From an uncultured Oscillospiraceae bacterium (lineage in GTDB: Bacteria > Bacillota > Clostridia > Oscillospirales > Oscillospiraceae): a DNA stretch of 64,000 bases. The translations under genes and the position numbers were made by a program. The notes under the pieces are model-generated. The model did no database searches. It saw nothing but the letters and a program-made list of their open reading frames with translations, and had not been told where the DNA came from. The stretch lies in contig CANROC010000004.1 in assembly GCA_947632175.1 (NCBI GenBank), positions 121,607 to 185,606 on the forward strand. The letters run 5' to 3'. Each line of letters starts with the position of its first letter. Positions within the stretch are counted from its first letter, which is position 1. This document shows positions 45,737 to 52,315 of the stretch, piece after piece.

Positions 45737-46180
45737 ATGAAAATGACCAACAAGGAGTACGCGGCCTACGTCAAGAAGGTGACGCCTAACTCCAAACTCA
45801 TCCCCAACCTGCTCAAGGCATTCCTGGTGGGCGGGCTCATCTGCTGCCTGGGGCAGGGGATCCTGGACGGCATGAAAGCCGTCGGCCTCTCCGAGGAGAG
45901 CGCCGCCACCGCTACCAGCATCCTGCTTGTCCTCCTGGGCGCTTTGCTCACCGGCGTGGGACTTTACGACGACATCGCCAAATTCGCCGGCGCCGGGACC
46001 CTGGTGCCCATCACCGGCTTTGCCAACTCCGTGGTCTCCCCGGCCCTGGAGTTCAAGACCGAGGGCTATATCACCGGCACCGCCGCCAAGATGTTCATCA
46101 TCGCCGGCCCCGTCATCGTGTTCGGCATCGCCAGCAGCGTGGTGTATGGGATTGTGCTGGTGCTGTTTAAGCTGATATGA
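45737..46180 (+). CDS. spoVAC: Stage V sporulation protein AC
   Basis: Inner-spore-membrane channel protein for dipicolinic acid movement. 147 residues, four hydrophobic segments; motifs YVKKVTPNSKLIPNLLKAFL and the GFANSVVSPALEFKTEGYIT segment typical of SpoVAC. Normally encoded with spoVAD and spoVAE, but here it is alone, flanked by terminators. A decayed duplicate of its 3' end lies at 47575-47666. Ribosome site GCGAGGTG. Confidence 0.92.
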   Translation: MKMTNKEYAAYVKKVTPNSKLIPNLLKAFLVGGLICCLGQGILDGMKAVGLSEESAATATSILLVLLGALLTGVGLYDDIAKFAGAGTLVPITGFANSVVSPALEFKTEGYITGTAAKMFIIAGPVIVFGIASSVVYGIVLVLFKLI

Positions 46181-46188
46181 TTGACAGA

Positions 46189-46221
46189 GAAAAGCGCGGA
46201 GCTATCCCTTCCGCGCTTTTC
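46189..46221. terminator. Bidirectional terminator between spoVAC and the DUF4234 gene
   Basis: GAAAAGCGCGGA pairs with TCCGCGCTTTTC; T-runs exist on both strands, serving convergent genes. Confidence 0.85.
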
Positions 46222-46231
46222 CTGTCCAAGC

Positions 46232-46933
46232 TCAGCCGTTTTGATTATAATCCTGGCAGAGCAGATTCATGGATTTGAGAAGCTTATGTATGAAGATAAA
46301 CGGACCGACCACGATGAGACTGCCTAACACGCCCCAAAGCCAGAAGGTCTTCGCGTTCAATGCGTAGGGAATGCCGCGACGCGCCAGCTCTGACCCGATC
46401 CGGTCGCAAAGCCTGTGGTACCATATCAGCGGAACGATGCCGAGGGTGAGCCAGGAAAAAATGAAGACGATCAGCAGATAACTCATGGTCTTTTTCTTAT
46501 CATAGCGGCTGGCGATGATGTTGATGTCAGTGGAAATCCCGGACATGACGACCAGTGCGTAGATATCAAACGTAATAAGCGAGAGCAGGATAACTTTAAG
46601 AAGTCCCCGGTTTGTTTTAAGCGCGCATAAAGGAGAGGGAGTATCGGAAGCCGCAGGCGCAATGGCCGCTTCCCAAATCAGGCCGTGCTTTACATAGAAG
46701 GACAGACAGAGAAGAGCGGCGCCGATCACGAAAAGGGCAAAAAAGAGCTTTAGCCAAAAAGTCAAACCAAATCCAAAACTCAAGGAGTTGGAAGCCGGGG
46801 GAAAGGAACCGTTAAAGAATCCCGGCAGAACAGAGGTCAAAGCGCCGGCGGCCCCTATGACCGTTAAAATTGTTCCGAAGAGGAAGCCGTTGTTGAGGTC
46901 CTTTTTGTCTTCAGCGGACAGATATGCGTTCAT
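46232..46933 (-). CDS. DUF4234-domain membrane protein
   Basis: 233 residues with five or six hydrophobic segments. The core LKVILLSLITFDIYALVVMS, ISTDINIIASRYDKKKTMSY, IVPLIWYHRLCDRIGSELAR and NAKTFWLWGVLGSLIVVGPF matches the DUF4234 pattern. Function unknown. GC content is clearly lower and codons less GC-ending than in neighbours, which together with the adjacent Xre gene suggests acquisition. Start ATG 46933; the upstream ribosome site is weak. Confidence 0.8.
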   Translation of the reverse strand: MNAYLSAEDKKDLNNGFLFGTILTVIGAAGALTSVLPGFFNGSFPPASNSLSFGFGLTFWLKLFFALFVIGAALLCLSFYVKHGLIWEAAIAPAASDTPSPLCALKTNRGLLKVILLSLITFDIYALVVMSGISTDINIIASRYDKKKTMSYLLIVFIFSWLTLGIVPLIWYHRLCDRIGSELARRGIPYALNAKTFWLWGVLGSLIVVGPFIFIHKLLKSMNLLCQDYNQNG

Positions 46934-47050
46934 CTATGTATAGCCTCTCTTTCTTTAGTTAGATGGATTTTTAGAGGACCGCCAATGAACCGAGGAGAAA
47001 GCGCTCAAAAAGTCTTGTTCTAGATCATAACACAGCTCACCACCATGATT

Positions 47051-47135
47051 TCCTACAAACAGGAACTAATCTTCCTATAATTATGACATGATTCTTCCTA
47101 TTAGTCAAGACAAAAAGGAACTAAAATTCATATTA
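47051..47135 (+). promoter_or_regulatory. Promoter with candidate operator repeats of the Xre regulator
   Basis: TATAAT (47076-47081) with no good -35. It is surrounded by repeated words: AGGAACTAA at about 47061 and 47117, and TTCCTAT at about 47072 and 47094, partly in inverted arrangement. Suggests autoregulation by the downstream HTH protein. Confidence 0.4.
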
Positions 47136-47151
47136 AGAGGAATTAAGGTGG

Positions 47152-47502
47152 GTGAAAAGCGTGCGTCTACTAGGAATGCGAGAACTGGGGAACCGCTTAT
47201 TGGCGCTGAGAAAAAAGATGGGGCTCACGCAGGCGGAGATGGCGGAAAGAGCCGGGATATCCGACCGCACATATGCCGATATAGAGCGTGGGACTGTGAA
47301 CATGAGGCTGGAGACGTTCCTGCAAATTTGCCAGGCATTCTATGTGACGCCGGATGAGCTTTTGGTGGACGAGAAAGAAGTCGAAAGCCCGCGGCAGGAG
47401 GAGCTCTTTGAAAGATTGAGGGCCTGTCCTCCCAAAGAGCGAGAAACGGCCCTGCGTTTGCTCTCGGTCTATTTGAATGCCGGGCTTGAAAATCAGAAAT
47501 GA
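47152..47502 (+). CDS. Xre-family transcriptional regulator
   Basis: 116 residues. HTH_3 domain (LGNRLLALRKKMGLTQAEMA, ERAGISDRTYADIERGTVNM) at residues 12-65, then a short helical tail. GTG 47152 taken; GTG 47161 with AAGGTGG upstream is an alternative. It probably regulates itself or the neighbouring DUF4234 gene. A strong terminator follows. AT-rich surroundings. Confidence 0.85.
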   Translation: MKSVRLLGMRELGNRLLALRKKMGLTQAEMAERAGISDRTYADIERGTVNMRLETFLQICQAFYVTPDELLVDEKEVESPRQEELFERLRACPPKERETALRLLSVYLNAGLENQK

Positions 47503-47506
47503 AAAA

Positions 47507-47550
47507 CGCTCCGGTCCCTTGCGAATGAAGTGGACCGGAGCGAATTTTAA
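47507..47550 (+). terminator. Terminator after the Xre gene
   Basis: Perfect 11-bp stem CGCTCCGGTCC (47507-47517) with GGACCGGAGCG (47532-47542), then AATTTTAAATTTT. Confidence 0.85.
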
Positions 47551-47574
47551 ATTTTAAGAGGAGCTTTGGCGGGG

Positions 47575-47666
47575 ACGGAGGGCTATATCGCCGGTCCCTC
47601 ATCGTCTTCGGCATCGCCAGAAGCGCGGTGTACGGGATCGTGCTGGTGCCGTTTAAGCTGATCTAG
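47575..47666 (+). pseudogene. spoVAC: Decayed fragment of spoVAC 3' end
   Basis: Aligns with the last 120 bases of spoVAC at 46060-46180: GAGGGCTATATC, then after a roughly 30-base internal deletion TCATCGTCTTCGGCATCGCC and, further on, GTTTAAGCTGATCTAG against GTTTAAGCTGATATGA. No start codon or upstream part is present. It shows that a second spoVAC copy or a local duplication once existed here. A terminator (CTCCCCGC/GCGGGGAG, 47681-47708) follows it. Confidence 0.85.
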
Positions 47667-47680
47667 CCCCCGTTTTCGCT

Positions 47681-47708
47681 CTCCCCGCCTGAGCGGGGAG
47701 GGCTTTTT
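47681..47708 (+). terminator. Terminator after the spoVAC fragment
   Basis: CTCCCCGC (47681-47688) pairs with GCGGGGAG (47693-47700), then GGCTTTTTAA. Confidence 0.75.
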
Positions 47709-47768
47709 AAAGGGTTTGCGGCTTCGTTGCGGGTTTTATGGTCCGCAGTTTCAAATTGCGTTCAATCA

Positions 47769-47862
47769 ACGCCGTACGGGTCGCTGCCCACAGCGGCCCG
47801 CGTTTTTCAGGAACCGTTCTGTAATCCAACGTTCGCTTCCCCCCCTCCTACGAGGAGGGGGC
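47769..47862 (+). repeat. Copy of the intergenic repeat family seen at 26.2-26.9 kb
   Basis: AACGCCGTACGGGTCGCTGC resembles 26706-26725, and CGTTCGCTTCCCCCCCTCCTACGAGG resembles 26475-26510 in the same order. Non-coding. Confidence 0.55.
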
Positions 47863-47963
47863 TTAAAAAGGTTTGCGCCGAAGGCGCATTCTTTGATTCG
47901 CCCGCTGCGGCGGGGACGGGGGACGAAAGACGGGGGCTCGAATCCCCCTGACCCCCTGCCCCC

Positions 47964-48056
47964 AAAGGGGTCAAAAAAGGTTTTGCGCCGCTATGCGGCG
48001 CAATTTTTTATAAAGGCGGCGCGAAGCGCCGCAACCTTATTCCCCTTGACCCCTTT
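47964..48056. repeat. 93-bp cloverleaf-like palindromic element
   Basis: Outer stem AAAGGGGTCAA (47964-47974) with TTGACCCCTTT (48046-48056); inner AAGGTT (47977-47982) with AACCTT (48033-48038); and two perfect 7-bp hairpins GCGCCGC/GCGGCGC (47985-48001) and GCGGCGC/GCGCCGC (48016-48032). Together they make a three-way junction. No ORF. The remaining stretch 47503-48465 holds only such repeats. Confidence 0.7.
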
Positions 48057-48088
48057 TTCGGAAAAACTACGCCCGCAAGCGTGTTTCA

Positions 48089-48130
48089 GAGCGCAACCGC
48101 CGCGAAGCGGCGGCTCTTAGCGCGGAGATG
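48089..48130 (+). repeat. 42-bp identical repeat, first copy at 26914-26955
   Basis: Exact copy of the palindromic unit at 26914-26955, again followed by a short GACC/CCTA-type sequence. Confidence 0.75.
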
Positions 48131-48161
48131 GGACGGCCCCTACAGAGTATGTTATGGGAAA

Positions 48162-48244
48162 CGTTCCGATAAATCGCACTCGCCTCCGTCTCAGTGCCCC
48201 CTCCTCGTAGGAGGGGGGCAGGGGGGAAGCGAACGCGGGATGAC
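48162..48244 (-). repeat. Inverted copy of the 26467-26550 repeat
   Basis: Reverse complement matches 26467-26550 over its whole length at roughly 88 percent, including the GAGGAGGG palindrome. Confidence 0.7.
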
Positions 48245-48347
48245 AGACCGGTTCCGACAAATCGCACCACTCCAGTACGCCAGCCCCTCCAAGGTCGGGG
48301 ACAGCCGCGAAGCGGCAGGGGTGGTTCGTGCGGCGGCAGGAGCGACC

Positions 48348-48375
48348 CTTCCGGCGCTTCGCGCCGCCTCCCCCA
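48348..48375. repeat. 28-bp palindromic repeat shared with 23670-23697
   Basis: Identical to the unit between murA and mrp; followed by a CCCCCACGGGGGAGG palindrome. Confidence 0.65.
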
Positions 48376-48432
48376 CGGGGGAGGTTGTTAAGCTTCCCCC
48401 GTGACAGCGTTTCCGAATGTTCCCCTTTAGCA

Positions 48433-48459
48433 TTTGAAGCCCGCGAAGCGGGCTTCAAA
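48433..48459 (-). terminator. Hairpin after hsp20
   Basis: Perfect 12-bp stem TTTGAAGCCCGC with GCGGGCTTCAAA around GAA, 7 bases past the hsp20 stop on the minus strand. It has no long T-run, so it may act as a 3' stabiliser rather than a strong terminator. Confidence 0.5.
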
Positions 48460-48465
48460 GCCGGT

Positions 48466-48921
48466 TTATTCGATCTCCAGCGTGTGGCTCTCGGGGAGCT
48501 GCTGCTGTTTCTTGGGCATGGTGAGCTTGAGGACGCCGTTTTCGTACTTGGCCTTGATGGCCTTGGCGTCGATGCCGGTGATGTCGAACTGGCGGCTGTA
48601 CTGGCCGTAGGAGCGCTCCAGGCGGATATAGTTGCCCTTTTTGTCCTTGTCCTCGTGCTCGGAGTGGCGCTCGGCGTTGATGGTCAGGACGTCGCCGGAG
48701 ATGTCCAGGTGGATGTCTTTCTTCTCAAAGCCCGGCAGGTCGGCCTCCAGGAGGTAGCTGTCGCCACGGTCGGAGATGTCGGTCTTGAACTCGGCGATGT
48801 CGCCCGTCTCGAAAAAGCCGGTGAAAGGGTCCTCAAAGAAGCGCTTCTCGAAGTCCTCCATGGCCTTGAAGGGGTTGTAGGTGATGTCCTGGTTGCGGTG
48901 GAAAGGTCTGAGTTCAAACAT
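48466..48921 (-). CDS. hsp20: Hsp20/alpha-crystallin small heat-shock protein
   Basis: ATP-independent holdase chaperone. 151 residues from ATG 48921, chosen because GGAGG lies 8 bases upstream (the earlier ATG at 48936 overlaps that site). The alpha-crystallin domain covers about 40-135 (FKTDISDRGDSYLLEADLPG, RLERSYGQYSRQF, KYENGVLKLTMPKK). It lies downstream of a CIRCE operator on the same strand (49088-49114), implying HrcA control. Confidence 0.93.
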   Translation of the reverse strand: MFELRPFHRNQDITYNPFKAMEDFEKRFFEDPFTGFFETGDIAEFKTDISDRGDSYLLEADLPGFEKKDIHLDISGDVLTINAERHSEHEDKDKKGNYIRLERSYGQYSRQFDITGIDAKAIKAKYENGVLKLTMPKKQQQLPESHTLEIE

Positions 48922-49087
48922 TTTCAATTCCTCCATTCAAATATCCTTAGTATGCCCGCCCTGACTTTCAAGATTCCCGATGGGGCGGACCGGGTGTCGG
49001 TTCCTTGGGCTCTTGCCCTTGTTACGGTCTTATACTAGTCCCGGAATGTGAAGAATGGATGGAATTTTTATGAAGTTTTTGTGAAAA

Positions 49088-49114
49088 TTAGCACTCTTGA
49101 GCTGAGAGTGCTAA
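49088..49114. promoter_or_regulatory. CIRCE element (HrcA operator)
   Basis: TTAGCACTC (49088-49096), 9-base spacer, GAGTGCTAA (49106-49114): a perfect match to the CIRCE consensus. It sits 167 bases upstream of hsp20 on the minus strand. Its left end supplies the stop codon of the MATE gene. HrcA repression of hsp20 is the natural reading, although the promoter position is unclear. Confidence 0.92.
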
Positions 49115-50512
49115 TTTTGCCTTTTGCGGGGTACTCAGCTCCCGATAGGTCTGGCGGATGAGGAAGGCGGCTAAACAGAAGGTGAGGAGGTCCGAGACGG
49201 GCATGGAGTACAGCACCCCGTCCAGGCCCCAGAAGAGGGGGAGGAGCAGGGCAAAGCCCACGCCGAAGACGATCTCCCGCACCATGGAAAGTGCCGTGGA
49301 GGCCGCCGCCTTGCCCATGGCCTGGAGGAAGATGAAGCATGCCTTGTTGACGCAGGCGAAGACCACCATACAGAGGTAGATCCGGAAGGCCCGGACGGCG
49401 AAGTCCGTGTAGTAGGCGCTCTCGTGGGCCGCGCCGAAAAGGCCGATGAGCGCCCGGGGGAAGCACTCCACAATGACGAGGGCCGCGAGGCCCACGGCGG
49501 CCTCGGCGATCAAAAGCCGGGTGAACAGAGCCTTGACACGCTCTCGCAGGCCCGCGCCCATGTTGAAGCCGGCGATGGGGATGCACCCGGCGGCCATGCC
49601 CACCACGACGGAGATGACGATCTGGAAGAACTTCATGACGATGCCCACCACCGCCATGGGGATCTGGGCGTACTGGGCTTGCCCGAACACCGGGTCCAGG
49701 GCCCCGTATTTGCGGATCATGTTGTTGATGGCGGCCATGGCGGCCACCAGGGAGATTTGGGAGAGGAAGCTGGTGATCCCCAGGGTCAGCGTCCGGGCGC
49801 AGATGTGCCGGTCGGGGACGTAGTCGCCCTTTCCGGGCCTGATGACGCGCATGTGGAGGAGATACCACACCGACAGCGCCGCCGTCACCAGCTGCCCCAG
49901 CACCGTGGCCGCCGCCGCGCCGGTCATGCCCCAGCGGAAGACGAAGATGAACACCGGGTCGAGGATGGTATTGAGCACCGCCCCGGCCAGGGTGGAGGCC
50001 ATGGCGAAGCGCGGCGCGCCGTCGGCGCGGATCACCGGGTTCATGCCCTGACCGAAGACGTAAAAGGGAATACCCAGGCTGATCCAGAAGAAGTATTCCT
50101 TGGAGAGCCGGAAGGTCTCCGCGTTCACGGTGCCGCCGAAGACGGTGATGATGGGGTCGGCGAGGAGGAGATAGAGGGCGCACAGGACAAGGCCCCCGGC
50201 GGCGAGCATCACCACGCAATTGCCCACGCTTTTTTTGGCGTCCCCCGGCTTACCCATGCCGAGGCTCAGACTCACGAAGGCGCAGCAGCCGTCGCCGGCC
50301 ATGACGGCGACGGCCAGGGCGATGACCGTCAGCGGGAAGACCACCGTATTGGCCGCGTTGCCGTAGGAGCCGAGATACGCGGCGTTGGCGATAAAGATCT
50401 GGTCCACGATGTTGTAAAGCGCCCCCACCAGCAGGGAGATGACGCAGGGCACGGCGTACCGCGCCATGAGCTTCCCCACGGGCTGGGAGCCCAGAAATTG
50501 ATTCGTTTCCAT
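49088..50512 (-). CDS. MATE family multidrug efflux transporter
   Basis: 474 residues, twelve transmembrane segments in two bundles; start METNQFLGSQPVGKLMARYA (ATG 50512, GAAAGGA upstream; TTG 50527 rejected). MATE features include NIVDQIFIANAAYLGSYGNA in TM1-2 and GQGMNPVIRADGAPRFAMAS. It would export cationic drugs using Na+ or H+. The last nine residues (KLALSAQEC) and the stop are encoded by the CIRCE element, suggesting that the ORF was extended or truncated into the hsp20 regulatory region. Confidence 0.9.
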   Translation of the reverse strand: METNQFLGSQPVGKLMARYAVPCVISLLVGALYNIVDQIFIANAAYLGSYGNAANTVVFPLTVIALAVAVMAGDGCCAFVSLSLGMGKPGDAKKSVGNCVVMLAAGGLVLCALYLLLADPIITVFGGTVNAETFRLSKEYFFWISLGIPFYVFGQGMNPVIRADGAPRFAMASTLAGAVLNTILDPVFIFVFRWGMTGAAAATVLGQLVTAALSVWYLLHMRVIRPGKGDYVPDRHICARTLTLGITSFLSQISLVAAMAAINNMIRKYGALDPVFGQAQYAQIPMAVVGIVMKFFQIVISVVVGMAAGCIPIAGFNMGAGLRERVKALFTRLLIAEAAVGLAALVIVECFPRALIGLFGAAHESAYYTDFAVRAFRIYLCMVVFACVNKACFIFLQAMGKAAASTALSMVREIVFGVGFALLLPLFWGLDGVLYSMPVSDLLTFCLAAFLIRQTYRELSTPQKAKLALSAQEC

Positions 50513-50530
50513 AGTCGATCCTTTCAAACA

Positions 50531-50581
50531 TAAAAATAGCGCGCGGCATCTGAGCTGGACTTACGCATCAGATGCCGCGCG
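50531..50581 (-). terminator. Terminator of the aromatic operon
   Basis: Perfect 14-bp stem CGCGCGGCATCTGA (50540-50553) with TCAGATGCCGCGCG (50568-50581); on the minus strand it is followed by CTATTTTTA. It lies 77 bases after aroQ and 19 bases before the MATE start, so it could also attenuate read-through into MATE. Confidence 0.8.
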
Positions 50582-50657
50582 TTCAATTTGTATTGTAGCT
50601 CTTTTTGAAGCCGGGGTCAAAGGACGTTTTGCACAAAAATGGGGGACGCGGTGACGT

Positions 50658-51089
50658 TCAATTTGCCCCGCCGGCCAAAAAACGGAGGGCCTCCAGGTAG
50701 CCCTCGAAGCCGTGGCCCTTGATGGTCATGACACAGGCGGCGCGGATGTAGCTTGTGCGGCGGAAGTCCTCGCGGGTGTCGGGGTCGGAGATGTGGACCT
50801 CCACGGTGGGGATGCCCACGGCCTTGACGGCGTCCAGGAGGGCGACGCTGGTGTGGGTGTACGCGCCGGGGTTGATGACGATGCCGTCCGCGCGCCCGTA
50901 AGCGCCCTGAATGGCGTCCACCAGCGCCCCCTCGTGGTTGGACTGGAAAAACTCTACCTCCACGCCGAGATGTTCCGCCTCGGCGCGGATCAGCGCCACG
51001 AGGTCGGCGTAGGTGGCGCTGCCGTAAATGGCGGGCTCGCGGATGCCCAGCATATTGAGGTTGGGGCCGTTAAGCACCAGTATTTTCAC
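50658..51089 (-). CDS. aroQ: 3-dehydroquinate dehydratase, type II
   Basis: Dehydroquinate to dehydroshikimate. 143 residues, dodecameric type II family: start VKILVLNGPNLNMLGIREPA with the catalytic Tyr in the following AIYGSATYADL, FFQSNHEGALVDAIQ, INPGAYTHTSVALLDA, VEVHISDP. GTG start with GGAGGG upstream, overlapping aroEK by 20 bases. Last gene of the operon. Confidence 0.95.
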   Translation of the reverse strand: MKILVLNGPNLNMLGIREPAIYGSATYADLVALIRAEAEHLGVEVEFFQSNHEGALVDAIQGAYGRADGIVINPGAYTHTSVALLDAVKAVGIPTVEVHISDPDTREDFRRTSYIRAACVMTIKGHGFEGYLEALRFLAGGAN

Positions 51090-52314
51090 AAAAATCCCTC
51101 CAGATCTTCTCGGCGGCGTCCTCCAGGGCGCCGTTATTTTGGACGGTCACGTCGGCGAAGCGGGCGTAGAGCGGGTCCCGGACCGCGTAGAGCGCCCGGA
51201 GGCCCTCGATCCCCCCGGCGGAGAGGGGCCGGCCCCGGGTGGACAGCTCCTCCAGGGACCGTTCCAGCCGGTAGATGCGGCCTGTCTGGTGGAGGAGGGG
51301 GTAGTTCTCCGGGACGGTGACGCACCCGCCGCCGGTGGTGACGATCTTCCCCCCGGAGGCGCAGACCTCCCGGAGAAGCGATGTCTCAATCTTCCGAAAT
51401 TCCGCCTCGCCGCGGCTTACAATGATGTCGCCGGGCCGGACGCCCTCACGCTTCAGGATGAGCTTGTCGATGTCCACGAGATCCCGGCCGGAGAGGGCGG
51501 CGATGAACTTGCCCACGGTGGTCTTGCCGGAGCCGGGCATTCCGATGAGGACGATGTTGGTGACGTCTTTAGCCAGAGACGCGGCGATCTTCTCGACGAG
51601 CGCGTCGTCAAAGCTTTTGCGGAAGAACCGCTGTTCCGCCGCCTTTGCCTGGGCCACCAGCATGGGAAGACCCCCGGCGTGGGGGATGCCCAGCTCCTCG
51701 GCCTGCATGAGAAGGCCGGTGCGGATGGGGTTGTAGACCACGTCCATGACCCCCTGAAGGCGGGGGAAAGCCCGCAGATCCACCGGCGCGGCGGGACAAT
51801 TGGGGTACATGCCCACGGGGGTGGTGTTGATGAGGACCTCGGTGTCGGCGTTGCGCTCCAGGTTTTCGTAGTTATTCTCCCCGGAGCGGGAAATCACCAC
51901 GATTTCCCGGGCGCCCAGGGCCTTCGCCGCCGCCGTGGCGGTGCGGGAGGTGCCGCCGGAGCCGAGAATGGACACCTTTTTGCCGCCGGGGCCGATGCCG
52001 CCCCGGCGGAGGGCGTAGAGGAGGCCGTCGATGTCAGTATTATAGCCGTAGAGCTTCCCGCCCCGGTTGACCACGGTGTTGACAGCGCCGATCTCCAGCG
52101 CCGTGGGGTCTACGGTGTCCAAGTACTTGAACACCTCCCGCTTGTAGGGGATGGTGACGTTGACGCCCCCCAGGTCGGGACGGCGCAGGAAGCCCTCCAG
52201 ATCCTCCGGGGGGAGCTCGTAGAGCTTATACCCCTTGCACCCCAGGGCGGCGTGGATCTGGGGCGACCAGCTGTGCCCCAGCTTGCCGCCGATGAGGCCG
52301 AAGACACGGTACAT
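51070..52314 (-). CDS. aroEK: Bifunctional shikimate dehydrogenase / shikimate kinase fusion
   Basis: 414 residues. Residues 1-250 are AroE: GLIGGKLGHSWSPQIH shikimate-binding loop, VNVTIPYKREV with the catalytic Lys, NTDIDG, and the NADP loop LGSGGTSRTA. Residues 252-414 are AroK: Walker A GMPGSGKTTVGKF (258-270), DLVDIDKLI with the metal Asp, and VTTGGGCV; the LID Arg is in STRGRPL. All key residues are intact, so both reactions (dehydroshikimate to shikimate to shikimate-3-phosphate) are predicted. Starts one base after pheA. Confidence 0.94.
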   Translation of the reverse strand: MYRVFGLIGGKLGHSWSPQIHAALGCKGYKLYELPPEDLEGFLRRPDLGGVNVTIPYKREVFKYLDTVDPTALEIGAVNTVVNRGGKLYGYNTDIDGLLYALRRGGIGPGGKKVSILGSGGTSRTATAAAKALGAREIVVISRSGENNYENLERNADTEVLINTTPVGMYPNCPAAPVDLRAFPRLQGVMDVVYNPIRTGLLMQAEELGIPHAGGLPMLVAQAKAAEQRFFRKSFDDALVEKIAASLAKDVTNIVLIGMPGSGKTTVGKFIAALSGRDLVDIDKLILKREGVRPGDIIVSRGEAEFRKIETSLLREVCASGGKIVTTGGGCVTVPENYPLLHQTGRIYRLERSLEELSTRGRPLSAGGIEGLRALYAVRDPLYARFADVTVQNNGALEDAAEKIWRDFCENTGA

Positions 52315-52315
52315 C

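Noticed and set aside
49068..50219. 383-codon minus-strand ORF overlapping the MATE gene
   Set aside because: Alternative frame of the MATE gene with Arg/Gly/Pro/His-rich composition; the MATE frame has twelve hydrophobic segments and a proper ribosome site.
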